A DNA stretch of 64,000 nucleotides, taken from NCBI RefSeq assembly GCF_000002985.6, contig NC_003282.8:10540001-10604000 (forward strand), read 5' to 3'. The position numbers were made by a program, and so were the translations under genes. The notes beneath the pieces are model-generated. The model did no database searches and was not told the DNA's origin. It saw nothing but the letters and a program-made list of their open reading frames with translations. Positions 13,001-21,913 of the stretch are shown here, piece by piece (position 1 is the first letter of the stretch; each line of letters opens with the position of its first letter). This DNA comes from Caenorhabditis elegans. Its lineage: Eukaryota > Nematoda > Chromadorea > Rhabditida > Rhabditidae.

Positions 13001-15250
13001 CAAAATTTTAAAATCAGTGGAAAATATTTTTAATTAAATTTTTATTGAACTTAACTTTTTTTCAATTATATGTTGGTTTCAATCACAAATCACATTTACG
13101 ACTCAAAGTGATTTTTTCTTTTCTACGACTTCAATATAAGAGCGAGAAACCATTTCAAAAGAAGCTCCAAACGCAAATGGCAACGACACTCCGAAATAAC
13201 GGTTGCGCGCCCTCTTTACCGTAAATCCTCCTCATTTTCGAAATTATTTTTTCACCATTTTTTTCTTTTTCTTCGATTTTTCATAGTTTTCTTCAGCAAT
13301 TCTTTGATTTTTTTGGCAAAAATAATTATTTTCCGTAAATATACTCGTGTTTCAGCATATCCGACGTTGAGGTACCGATTCATCCGCGGATCCGACGCGG
13401 AATCCATAGAAATGGAGAGACTCGTCTCTGGAGTTTGGATGGGAGTGTGCTGCTGATTCTGAAAATTCGAGTTGATAAAATTTTGGGTTAAAAAATTAAT
13501 GATTACATTGACAAATTGAGCACAAATTTCCGACTTCCGGTCTTTAATTGTAGCATGGATCTCGACTTAATGGACGAATTCTCGGATCAGAGTCTAGCAT
13601 CAGGGCAATCAAACTGCGAAGATCTGTAGAAGTTCCAGCGAAGACAGTCAGATGGGACAGAATAATGTGATCGACGATGCTCCACCACCAACACGCTCAC
13701 GTGGACTGTGATATTTGTCAACTCGACGATTATTCATCACGTAAGAAAAATAGTTGATACTTAATTAAAAACCATTTTTTGTTTTCAGCGACTTCAACAA
13801 TCACCGACTCCTGCCGCCTCGTCGCCTCGGAACGTGTCATCTGCATCGACAAACCCGTCCCCATCCGAATAATTTTCTATTTTTTTTCAAATTTTATTTT
13901 ATTTTTTTATAAAATAAAAATTTTTATGAACTATCAATTGTTATTAAGGAACCGCAAATTTCAATATATGGCGAATAACGGGGTGCCAGCTAGCTGGGCA
14001 TTCGGAGCGTCCTCATCATTTACCGGTCCGTTTTTCGCGAGTTCTTCATCGAATAGCGGCCCGCGCCTTCACCAAAGCCATGTACCGTTTTCGCGAAATA
14101 GCGGCCCGTCACCCGACGAATATTCGCATGACGCGGTTTACCTGTGCACTCAACCAACCAACCGATGATTTGCTCACACCACGCGCCTGGTGACAACTAT
14201 GGTGTCCCGGGCTGATGCCGACCGTTGATTTAGTATACAAATCAACCGATTTCAGACCGAATTTTCAAAACGTCATAACTTTGCTGAAACCCAACCTGGG
14301 CAGCTAAATTTTTTGGAGGGATCATCTGGAATACTCTTCTATTGGAATTTCAACATGAGAATCCCAAATCTAGGGACCCCCTCAAAGACTTCCCTTGTGA
14401 GGGAGGTTTTCGTTTTTAATTAAAGATTTTGCAGCATAAGACAATGGGAGAGTTTCAATATAATTTCGATGATGAGGATACTGTGCTGATCGGAAATTAT
14501 GAAGAAGTTGGAACAGAAATTGATGAGGCAGATGAACAACATAATGAGGAGAACAGTGAAGATGATGAAGAGGATGAGAGCCCGATTCCTTCAAAAAAGC
14601 GAGTTTCGTTTGCTGTTCCACTTGTTCAAAGTCGCTCCAAACAAAAGGATGAAATGAATAAAGTTCATATCATTAAATGCCATTTTGATGTGAGTTTCTG
14701 AGAACAAATAAATATGAAAAATCAACATTTTCTTCCCGTTTAGAAGTGTAACAAATCGTACAATTGGCGCAAAAAATACGGTAAACTACGTCTTGTGGAT
14801 CACGCCTTCACTCATGTCCCTCACTTGAAAATGAAGTGCAATTTTTGTGATTACATGTGCAAAGGAATTAGAAATATTAGGCTTCATCACAAGAAAAGTC
14901 ATCCTGATGAACAATTAACGGGATTTGGTATCAAAAGGTACTTTGAGATTCCAAAAATTAATGTATTTGTCTTATTTTTCAGTGTGGTCCGTACTTCGAA
15001 AAAAGGAAAAGACTTGGCGAAGGTTTGGGATGAATGTTTTAAAAGTAAGTGAAGTATATATGAAAAAGTTATAATTTAAAATGTTAACTTTCTAGAAAAT
15101 CGTGTCCTTCAACATGGATCTGGTACCGATTCAAACCTATTGCATTTCTCAAGACAAGACAAAGGATCTAAAAGATCACAGAAATCTATGGATTCTGGTG
15201 CAAAACAAAAATTGGATGAAGCTAGGGACGAGGATGTGAAGCCATTTTAG
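7088..15250 (+). CDS. zim-1: ZIM-1, C2H2 zinc-finger pairing-centre protein
   Basis: Seven exons (7088-7186, 7255-7979, 8154-8466, 14435-14689, 14744-14937, 14983-15044, 15096-15250) give 600 aa. The start MTCDDWNS is shared with the next two paralogues and is preceded by TTTTCCAG. Two S-T-P motifs lie in PRFSTP contexts, with Thr at about 85 and 170. A basic KRRSSRR patch and an acidic exon 4 follow. The fingers are an atypical CHFD-KCN...DHAFTH (C-x4-C-x17-H-x3-H) and a standard CNFC...HHKKSH (C-x2-C-x12-H-x4-H). Intron 4 falls between the two cysteines of the first finger. By published work ZIM-1 binds pairing centres of chromosomes II and III in meiotic prophase. Intron 3 is about 6 kb because it contains a nested transposon; the same intron is 86 bp in zim-3. 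First of four tandem paralogues. Confidence 0.95.
8519..9021 (+). repeat. Left terminal inverted repeat of the Tc5-type element
   Basis: About 503 bp. Positions 8519-8767 are the reverse complement of 14149-14397, and about 8768-9021 of 11212-11466. The two arms are nearly identical apart from the insertion that splits the right one. Confidence 0.92.
8760..8813 (+). promoter_or_regulatory. tRNA-like A-box/B-box pair within the Tc5 inverted repeat
   Basis: TGGTTGAGTGG at 8760-8770 matches the Pol III A box (TGGCNNAGTGG) at all but one position. GGTTCGATCCC at 8803-8813 matches the B box (GGTTCGANTCC) at all but one. The start-to-start spacing is 43 bp, as in tRNA genes. The flanking acceptor, anticodon and T stems do not fold well, so this is not a working tRNA. 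Whether it binds TFIIIC is not known. Confidence 0.5.
9215..11127 (+). CDS. Tc5-type transposase (pogo superfamily DDE)
   Basis: Six exons (9215-9499, 9631-9763, 9815-9898, 9944-10244, 10288-10423, 10492-11127) splice in frame to 524 aa with no stop or frameshift. It would cut and rejoin transposon ends in the nucleus. Seen: an acidic N-terminal region; a CENP-B-type helix-turn-helix with the hallmark F-x-A-S-x-x-W-L (FKASDDWL); the DDE core with the first Asp in FNCDQCGF, the second in VLLLDSW and the third in FIQPCD; and a cysteine/histidine C-terminal region (CILQC, RCPYCKKCICFHH, HRC) matching the Tc5 C-terminal zinc-binding domain. All three catalytic acids are present, so the protein may be active. 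It has its own splice sites inside the zim-1 intron and the same strand, so read-through from zim-1 could also reach it. Confidence 0.9.
11212..11466 (-). repeat. Right terminal inverted repeat, inner half
   Basis: Reverse complement of about 8768-9021. It starts CTGAGATTTCTATTTTTTTT and stops in ...CGTTACCA, where the second element begins. Confidence 0.9.
11554..13030. repeat. Foldback sequences inside the nested element
   Basis: The main arms are 11635-11957 and 12015-12334. Each reads from a CCCCCCTTATG-type end through the TTTCAGACCAAAACC region and CACTTTGGATGCTTATATCTC to CGACCACCAATTTTTTT, with a 57-bp loop. A second, outer pair (11554-11606 with 12971-13030) carries CCACTGATTTT and a CATAAGG motif. 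The CATAAGGGGGGA motif therefore occurs three times in this stretch. It looks like one or two hairpin-type MITEs, possibly nested. Confidence 0.8.
13340..13875 (+). pseudogene. Exon-like fragments captured in the nested element
   Basis: GC content rises and codon use looks like genuine exons. After TTTCAG near 13357 an open frame reads ISDVEVPIHPRIRRGIHRNG. From 13556 a frame opens MDLDLMDEFSDQSLASGQSN and stops near 13627. After another TTTTCAG near 13788 a Ser/Pro-rich frame reads RLQQSPTPAASSPRN and ends at a stop near 13872. The pieces do not join into one open gene. They look like parts of a host gene picked up by the element. I do not recognise the parent. Confidence 0.45.
14149..14397 (-). 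repeat. Right terminal inverted repeat, outer half
   Basis: Reverse complement of 8519-8767. It resumes with CTCAACCAACC after the second element and ends ...GACTTCCCTTG before the TGA target duplication. Confidence 0.92.
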
Positions 15251-15648
15251 TGAGCATTAAGTTTAAAACATTCCGCGTCATTTTTTTATTCAGTTTCTTC
15301 AGAATTCGATGAGCTTCGTCGTCGGGCCGTCTGCTTTTTGTAAATTGTGTCTCATGTGTTATTATCGTTGATGTTATATTATGTTGTTTTTAATGCATTC
15401 TATGCGACTTTTCTTTTAATAATTCTGAAGGTCTTCATTTTATCACCGCTTTAATTTATAATTACGACATGTTGTTTCACTCAAGTTTGAAAATATTTCT
15501 TGCTAAGACCTACTTTAAATGTTAATCGCCGTTTCATTTGGAACTTTCTTGCTGCTGCCCATTTTCGATATAACTTTTTGAAAGTGGAGCACTCCAGATA
15601 GACTTAAAATTCTATTAATTTAAATATGTTCTTACAAGAATTTTCTAG

Positions 15649-18024
15649 ATGACCTGCGATGATTGGAACAGTTTTATTCAAGTGAACATTTATGGAAAAA
15701 CCATAGAAGGACTTCAGCAGCAAGGAGTTGTGTTGGAAACTCTTTTGGTTAGTTTGATTAATAATTTTGATTTCTCGTTATACTTTTTTTCCAAAGTACA
15801 TATTTTCAGAACAATGTCGGCTGCTCCAAGCTTTGGATTGTGGAGGGATCCGTGTGCACCAGCTCAACTCCTGAAAGCTCTACATATTCTGAAAAACGTA
15901 CAATCGAACCAGTTGTTTCACTAAGTACAACTCTGGCCACTAACAAGCTTCCTCGATTTTCAACTCCTGCTGTCGGCCATTCAAAATATAATTCTGCAAA
16001 AAATTTCACATTGAATTTGGCTGAGAAGCTATCGGAGATTCTATCGGATGACGATAAAACTGATAAATGCCTGGAGAACTCTTATCAATCCGAAACTTCC
16101 AGGGAAGACGTGATTCAGGATTTGCTCGAAGAAATGGTACAAACTGTTGCCGATGTTGATCAAGCTCCGATTCTTTTGAGCACAACTCTCGCAAATATTG
16201 GTGTTCCCCGCTTTTCAACTCCCATCAAACCACAAAATGGTTTGGATCGAAAGTTTACAATGAACATGACAGAAAGAATTTCCGAAATTGATTCGAATTA
16301 TCTTGGTTATGAAGTACTCGACGATTCCAACAAAATTTTGACCGCCAACTGCGAGGAAGTCGAAATGTCGTTGTGTGAGAACATTCCTGGTGTCAACAAT
16401 GCCAGAACTTTCTCAAATACGCCCTACGACGATTTTCTTAATATTTATTCGACTCCAAAAAATCCAAAATCGAATTCCAGTGTTCCATATCAGGAAGGAA
16501 AGAGGAGAAGCTCGAGACGTTTGAGTACTCTGAGTAGTCTCAAGGAAACTGTCAAAATAGAGCCTGCAGTCTCAAAATCAACGAAGAGAAGTCGGCTCGC
16601 GTAAGTTTTTTTTTTCGTTGCGAGCTTTCTGAATTTTCGAAGTTCGTTTGGAGAAAATGTAATTTCTTTCAAAATGATAAATATGGGTTTTTTTACTAAC
16701 TGTATGTCTAAAAAGCTCAGGTTCAAATTTTAGATGCATCTAAACTTTAAGCAGAACTCATGTCGATTAAAAAAAAAGTTCCATTATTTAAAAAAAACTT
16801 TTTTTGGTATCGAAAGGACTAAAGTTATAAATATACTCAAAACTCCTAACGATTCCAATCACCGATAGTTATTTACTTAAGAATTTCGTTATTTTCAGGC
16901 CGATTCAAATTTTAAGTCAAACTGTGCGTCCTAATATTGAACATACATTTCCTGTTTCTACATCAGCTATTCAATCAGATGGTTTTTCGTACGAACATCC
17001 AATTAATGAATATGGAGATAATGAATCATTTTCATCAGCAAAAAGTCATTGTGATGAGCCCAGTTTTTGTAATGCTGTCGACTTGAAGCCAGTTCTGAAA
17101 GTTTTGAATTCTGGAAGAACAGTTTTGACTGGAAGCATTATCAGTGATCAACCTCCAGTCATAGAACTGTCAAGAGATGTAATGTTTAAAAATCGAATTT
17201 GAAATAATCACAACTTGTTGAGTTATCCGTTTTCATTAATGAAATTGCAGCATAACATCGAAGGAGTGTTTCAAAATAATTTCGTTGACGTCGAGGATAC
17301 TATGTTGATTGAAAACTATGAAGAGGTGGGAGCCGAAATCGTTGAAGTAGATGATCAAGATCAGTATGAGGTTATCAGTGAAGATGATGAAAAGGAAAAG
17401 AGCCCGATTCCTTCGAAAAATCGAGTTTCATTTGCATTTCCACTTGTTCAAAGTCCCAACAAACAAAAAGAAGAAATGAATAAAGTTCATAACATTAAAT
17501 GCCATTTTGATGTGAGTTGTTTTGCCGCGTTGTCAGAGAAAAAACTGAATTTCAATAAAAAGTCGCATAGATATAATGTGTTTCAATCAATAATCTTTTC
17601 AGAACTGTAATCGAAAAATTCACTGGAAGATTCGTTATGGAAAACTTAGACTGGTCGATCATGCACTATCACATCAAGAGGAAAAATCCATTGACTGCCA
17701 GAAATGTGAATATTCATGCCAGACAACTCGACAAATGCGTTATCACTACAAAAAGATTCATGCAAATCTGAAAATGGAAGGCTTCGGAATTCTCAAGTGA
17801 GATTTTTTAAAACTAACCGTTTGAAAACTGATAAACCCCTCTTGTAGCATTCCTCTTCAAAATACCAAATTCTCAGATGTATGGAATAAATGTTTTGGAG
17901 GTACATTATTCTAATTATTTAGAGATTACATGCTATTCAAATTCCAGATCAACTGAAAACGATCGGACCCGTTAGAAAAGCTGAACGAACTCCTCGTCGA
18001 AAACTCAAAAGTATTCGCTTATAG
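15649..18024 (+). CDS. zim-2: ZIM-2, C2H2 zinc-finger pairing-centre protein
   Basis: Seven exons (15649-15747, 15810-16600, 16899-17178, 17251-17511, 17603-17796, 17848-17900, 17948-18024) give 584 aa. The start MTCDDWNSFIQVNIYGKT is preceded by TTTTCTAG. Exon 2 has two PRFSTP motifs and a private stretch (SLCENIPGVNNARTFSN onward) replacing the ESSFYRAL segment of its neighbours. Fingers: CHFD-NCN...DHALSH (C-x4-C-x17-H-x3-H) and CQKC...HYKKIH. By published work ZIM-2 serves chromosome V. The last exon could instead run on through a donor at about 18011 and an acceptor at about 18046 to a stop at 18076-18078, giving a tail with EDVK as in ZIM-1. AATAAA lies at 18199-18204. It begins about 400 bp after zim-1. 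Confidence 0.93.
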
Positions 18025-18198
18025 AAAACCAAAATCTCTTCTAGAGTACAAGCGGAAGATGTGAAGATGTTTTTGTAAGCTCCATAACTGCTCATATCAC
18101 TAATTTCAAATCCAGTTTTAACAGAATTTAATGAGCATCACGACGACACCCTCATGTACAATTATTATCATGTTCTAATTATTTTGTAGTTTTACAGA

Positions 18199-18204
18199 AA
18201 TAAA
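18199..18204 (+). terminator. Poly(A) signal of zim-2
   Basis: AATAAA about 175 bp after the first zim-2 stop codon and 121 bp after the alternative one, followed by a T-rich tract. Confidence 0.6.
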
Positions 18205-18410
18205 ATACAGTGTTTTTTCAGTTAATTGTGTTTTTTTTTTTTGGATTAATCGTTCTTTTGACGAATCAAACATGATATTTTCACAATTATTTAGAGTCAA
18301 AAATGTAGTTTTTATAAATGTAAATGTTAAAAATTATTTCAAAAAAAGAAATGCTGTATGCAACAAAATTTAAAAACTAATTGTAAGTAAATACAGTATT
18401 ATATTTCTTC

Positions 18411-18476
18411 CTACCGTATACTTTCAAGGCACATTATACTTTTGTCAAAGGTCTCACAACGATCAGGTCTTTCTTC
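18411..18476 (+). repeat. Block shared with the zim-1 upstream region
   Basis: Related to 6769-6834 and placed at nearly the same distance from the following ATG (245 versus 254 bp). Confidence 0.6.
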
Positions 18477-18720
18477 ATTTCTAGATTTGTCGGAAGTATT
18501 TTGTTTCGTTTCCGCGTTTTAGTTCCTGTTCTTTTTGTATTTTAACCAGTAGATGAATAAAGACTGTTTTAAGCCTGATATTTATCATCATGATAACAAA
18601 CTTTCAATTTCTTCACTATTCATTGCGATGAATTTATGTAAATAACGGTTGTCGATACGCCTGAGAACATGTTTTTGGACATTTTTTTAATTCTTGATGT
18701 TTTCATGGTATATTTTTCAG

Positions 18721-20927
18721 ATGACCTGCGATGACTGGAACAGTTTTATTCAAGTGAACATTTATGGGAAAACTATAGAAGGTCTTCAGCAACAGGGAGT
18801 TGTGTTGGAATCTCTTTTGGTTGGTTTGATAAGGAAATTTTATCTTTTGCTATTTGAATTTGAATAGTAGTTATTATTTCAGAACAATATCGGTTGCTCC
18901 AAGCTTTGGATTGTGGAGGGCTCAATGTACACGAGCTTAACTAATGAAAGCTCTACATATTCTGAAAGTACAATCGAACCAGTTGTTCCACTAAGTACAA
19001 CTTTGGCCACTAACAAGCTTCCTCGATTTTCAACTCCTGCTGTCGGCCATTCAAAATATAATTCTGCAAAAAATTTCACATTGAATTTGGCTGAGAAGCT
19101 ATCGGAGATTCTATCGGATGACGATAAAACTGATAAATGCCTGGAGAACTCTTATCAATCCGAAACTTCCAGGGAAGACGTGATTCAGGATTTGCTCGAA
19201 GAAATGGTACAAACTGTTGCCGATGTTGATCAAGCTCCGATTCTTTTGAGCACAACTCTCGCAAACATTGGTGTTCCCCGCTTTTCAACTCCCATCAAAC
19301 CACAAAATGGTTTGGATCGAAAGTTTACAATGAACATGACAGAAAGAATTTCCGAAATTGATTCGAATTATCAAGGTTATGAATTATTCGAAGATTCCTC
19401 CAATGACTGTACCACTTTGATCCCCAACTGTCAGGAGGTCGAATCGTCATTTTATCGAGCACTTCCTGAAGCAGCTAGTTCCATTGTTCCATATCAGGAA
19501 GGAAAGAGAAGAAGCTCGAGACGTTTGAGTACTCTGAGTAGTCTCAAAGAAACTGTCAAAATAGAGCCTACAGTTTCAAAGTTAACGAAAAGAAGACGGC
19601 TCACGTAAGAATTTTTCTGACGAGAATTCTGACCGTTCGTATAGCGAATTAAGCAACGTTGATATACTTACTCTATTTTCAATTGAAGACAGACCAAACT
19701 TCCAATAATGCCAAAAACCAGTAAAATTAAATATATACTTGAGAATTTCATTGTTTTTTAGATCGATTGAAAGCTCAAATGAAACCATGGTGCCACACTC
19801 CGAACCAATTCCACTGGATAAAGATGGATTCTCATATGAACAACCAATTAATGAATATGGAGATAATGAATCGTTTTTGTCAGCAAAAAGTCTTTGCACT
19901 GAGCCCAGGAGTTCTATTTCTGAGGACGTGAAGCCGGTTTTGAAAGCTACGGATTCAGAAAGAACAGTTTCGATTGGGAATCATATCGTTGATCATCATC
20001 CAGTCATAGAACTGTCAACTGAGGTAGGATTGAAGAGATTTCCTTTATTTCTAATTTGTAAATTGTCGCAACATGATGAGATTTTCGTTTTTAATTGAAT
20101 ATTTTGCAGCATAATACCATGGGAGAGTTTCAATATGATTTCGATGATGAGGATACTGTGCTGATCGGAAATTATGAAGAAGTTGGAACAGAAATTGATG
20201 AGGCAGAACAGCAGAATGAGGAAAACAGTGAAGATGATGAAGAGGATGAGAGCCCGATTCCTTCGACGAAAAAAGTTTCGTTTGCTGTTCCAGTTGTCCA
20301 ACGTCTTAACAAGCGAAACGAGCAAATGAATAAAAATCATATTATTAAATGTAATTTCGAAGTAAGTTCCGATCTGAGCCATTTCTTAGGGAGGATGTTC
20401 AGGAAATATGACAACATTTAAAAAAAAGAAGCTATTTTCAGGGTTGTAAGCAAATTCTCTCGTGGAAACTTCGATACGGCAAACAACGACTTCTGGATCA
20501 TGCAATGACTCATGAAAATGAAAAGTGTCTCGTTTGTCGCACATGTGAATACTCTTGCAGTACACATCCCCAAATGAAGTATCACTATCAAAAAATGCAT
20601 CCAGAAGTGAGGTGTGATGGGTTTAATATTCAGAAGTAAGCCGTCAATTGTTCAATAAATTATATAAAACACGATTATTTCAGAGTGTTCAATATCGAAT
20701 TTGATGAAGTGGCGATTTTCGATCTTTTCCAAAAGTGCTTCGGAGGTATTAGACAGATATGAAATATTGATATTCAATGTGTAATTACAGCACATTCTTC
20801 CATCATCGGAAATATTGGGAAACCGCGGAGATATAAAAAATGTAAAAACTCGCTGAAAAATACTCCAGAAGTCGACAATGAGAATGTAGATAAAGACTCT
20901 CCAGGACCATCACACGATCTTTTCTAG
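18721..20927 (+). CDS. zim-3: ZIM-3, C2H2 zinc-finger pairing-centre protein
   Basis: Seven exons (18721-18819, 18883-19604, 19762-20023, 20110-20361, 20442-20635, 20684-20745, 20791-20927) give 575 aa. The ATG directly follows TTTTTCAG. Two PRFSTP motifs are present. The first part of exon 2 is identical in protein to ZIM-2 from YNSAKNF through ERISEIDSNY, whereas the end of exon 2 and exon 4 match ZIM-1. Exon 3 is shorter than in the paralogues, lacking the residues between IPLD and DGFSYEQ. Fingers: CNFE-GCK...DHAMTH and a second unit CRTCEYSC...HYQKMH. By published work ZIM-3 serves chromosomes I and IV. Introns 1, 2 and 4 sit at the same positions as in its neighbours. Confidence 0.93.
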
Positions 20928-21913
20928 TAGGTTTTTCCATATACTTTATTTTATTCTGAAGTTTAGTTTTCGCAGAATTCGCTGATCGTCTTTCGCTACG
21001 ACTCTGCACAATGTGTTATTTGTCAACTCATGTAACATTTGCAATGTTTTTTAGTAATAGTTTCATTGTTTTGTTTTGTTTTTTGTTTGTTATTGTCGAG
21101 ATAAACTTATAAAATATGTTTTTCATTAAAAAATAACTTGTTTTGTAAATTTTTTGTCCGCGAGTTTTTCATCTATAATACCTTTTTTGACTATTAAATT
21201 CAGTTCTGTATATATGTGATATCACTAAATTTTAATATACCTTCTTAAAGGCACACGGAGTTATTCAGATGGGCATCGAGGCGCAAAAAGTTTATGGTAC
21301 TTTTCTTTAACTTTTTCGGCTGCTTCATTCCTTTTTTAAAAACATTACTTCGTTTTTTGCTAATTTTCTTATTAACTTTGCATTTTTCTGTTAAATTTTT
21401 TTAATATCCTTCTTCGTGTAAAACATGCATTTTTGATCATAAATGTTAATTGTACTATGGAAAAAACTGATCTAAAACAATTTTAAACAGGAAAATGAGT
21501 AGAAAACGACAAACTTCGCTAAAAACTAAGTGATTTTTTCTTGAAAATACAAGAAAAGCGTAGCAGCAAAAAATTGAAAAAAAACCTAGGTTTAAACCTA
21601 TTTACCATACACTTTTTGTGCGGCGAGACCCATCGGAAAAAATACGAGAAGGCTCGTCAATATCTTGTTAAAATATGAAAATTTTCTAATTTCAAAGATG
21701 CATGCCAGATTATTATGAAATAACAGATGACATGCATGTAAATGGGTCTTCTGGCACGATATGGTGCAGCAACAGCAGAATGAGGGAAAACTAGGCCCTC
21801 GTGTAAAACGAGATTATTTGTTTTTAATTTGAATATTTAATGCTGTGATTCCCTTTATTTTTGTTGCTCGACCCTATTTAAATGTTTAATAATTATTTTT
21901 TCAGATACGATAA
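20928..21913. other. zim-3/him-8 spacer
   Basis: Contains the zim-3 3' UTR and an inverted-repeat element at 21266-21634, and ends just before the him-8 start. No coding sequence is seen. Confidence 0.6.
21266..21634. mobile_element. Inverted-repeat (MITE-like) element upstream of him-8
   Basis: 21266-21299 (GATGGGCATCGAGGCGCAAA...TTATGGTA) pairs imperfectly with 21603-21634 (TACCATACACTTTTTGTGCG...). The arms are about 33 bp with an AT-rich interior of about 300 bp and no coding capacity. Its outer side carries the TTAAAGGC motif also seen in nearby repeats. Confidence 0.65.

Larger units (their letters stand above)
11467..14146. mobile_element. Non-autonomous element nested in the Tc5 right inverted repeat
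   Basis: The ends are inverted copies of CACAGGTAAACCGCGTCATG plus CGA. Removing the element and one copy of the flanking CA (11465-11466, 14147-14148) restores exactly the uninterrupted left-arm sequence. Length is about 2,680 bp. No transposase was found. Terminal CACAG with a 2-bp target duplication resembles CACTA/EnSpm-like elements, but that assignment is inference. The interior holds a foldback structure and exon-like segments. Confidence 0.8.
8519..14397 (+). mobile_element. Tc5: Tc5-type DNA transposon in zim-1 intron 3, itself interrupted
   Basis: The ends are perfect inverted copies starting CAAGGGAAGTCTTTGAGGGG and are flanked by TGA at 8516-8518 and 14398-14400, fitting the TNA target duplication of Tc4/Tc5. 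The span is 5,879 bp. Subtracting the second element and its target duplication (about 2,682 bp) leaves about 3.2 kb, close to the known Tc5 length. Long inverted repeats of about 500 bp flank a six-exon transposase gene, also as in Tc5. The element lies in the same orientation as zim-1, inside an intron between good splice sites, so it should be removed from the mRNA. Confidence 0.92.
18025..18720. other. zim-2/zim-3 spacer
   Basis: Holds the zim-2 3' UTR with AATAAA at 18199-18204, then AT-rich DNA, then the block at 18411-18476 that resembles the zim-1 upstream sequence. It ends in TATTTTTCAG immediately before the zim-3 ATG. Confidence 0.6.
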
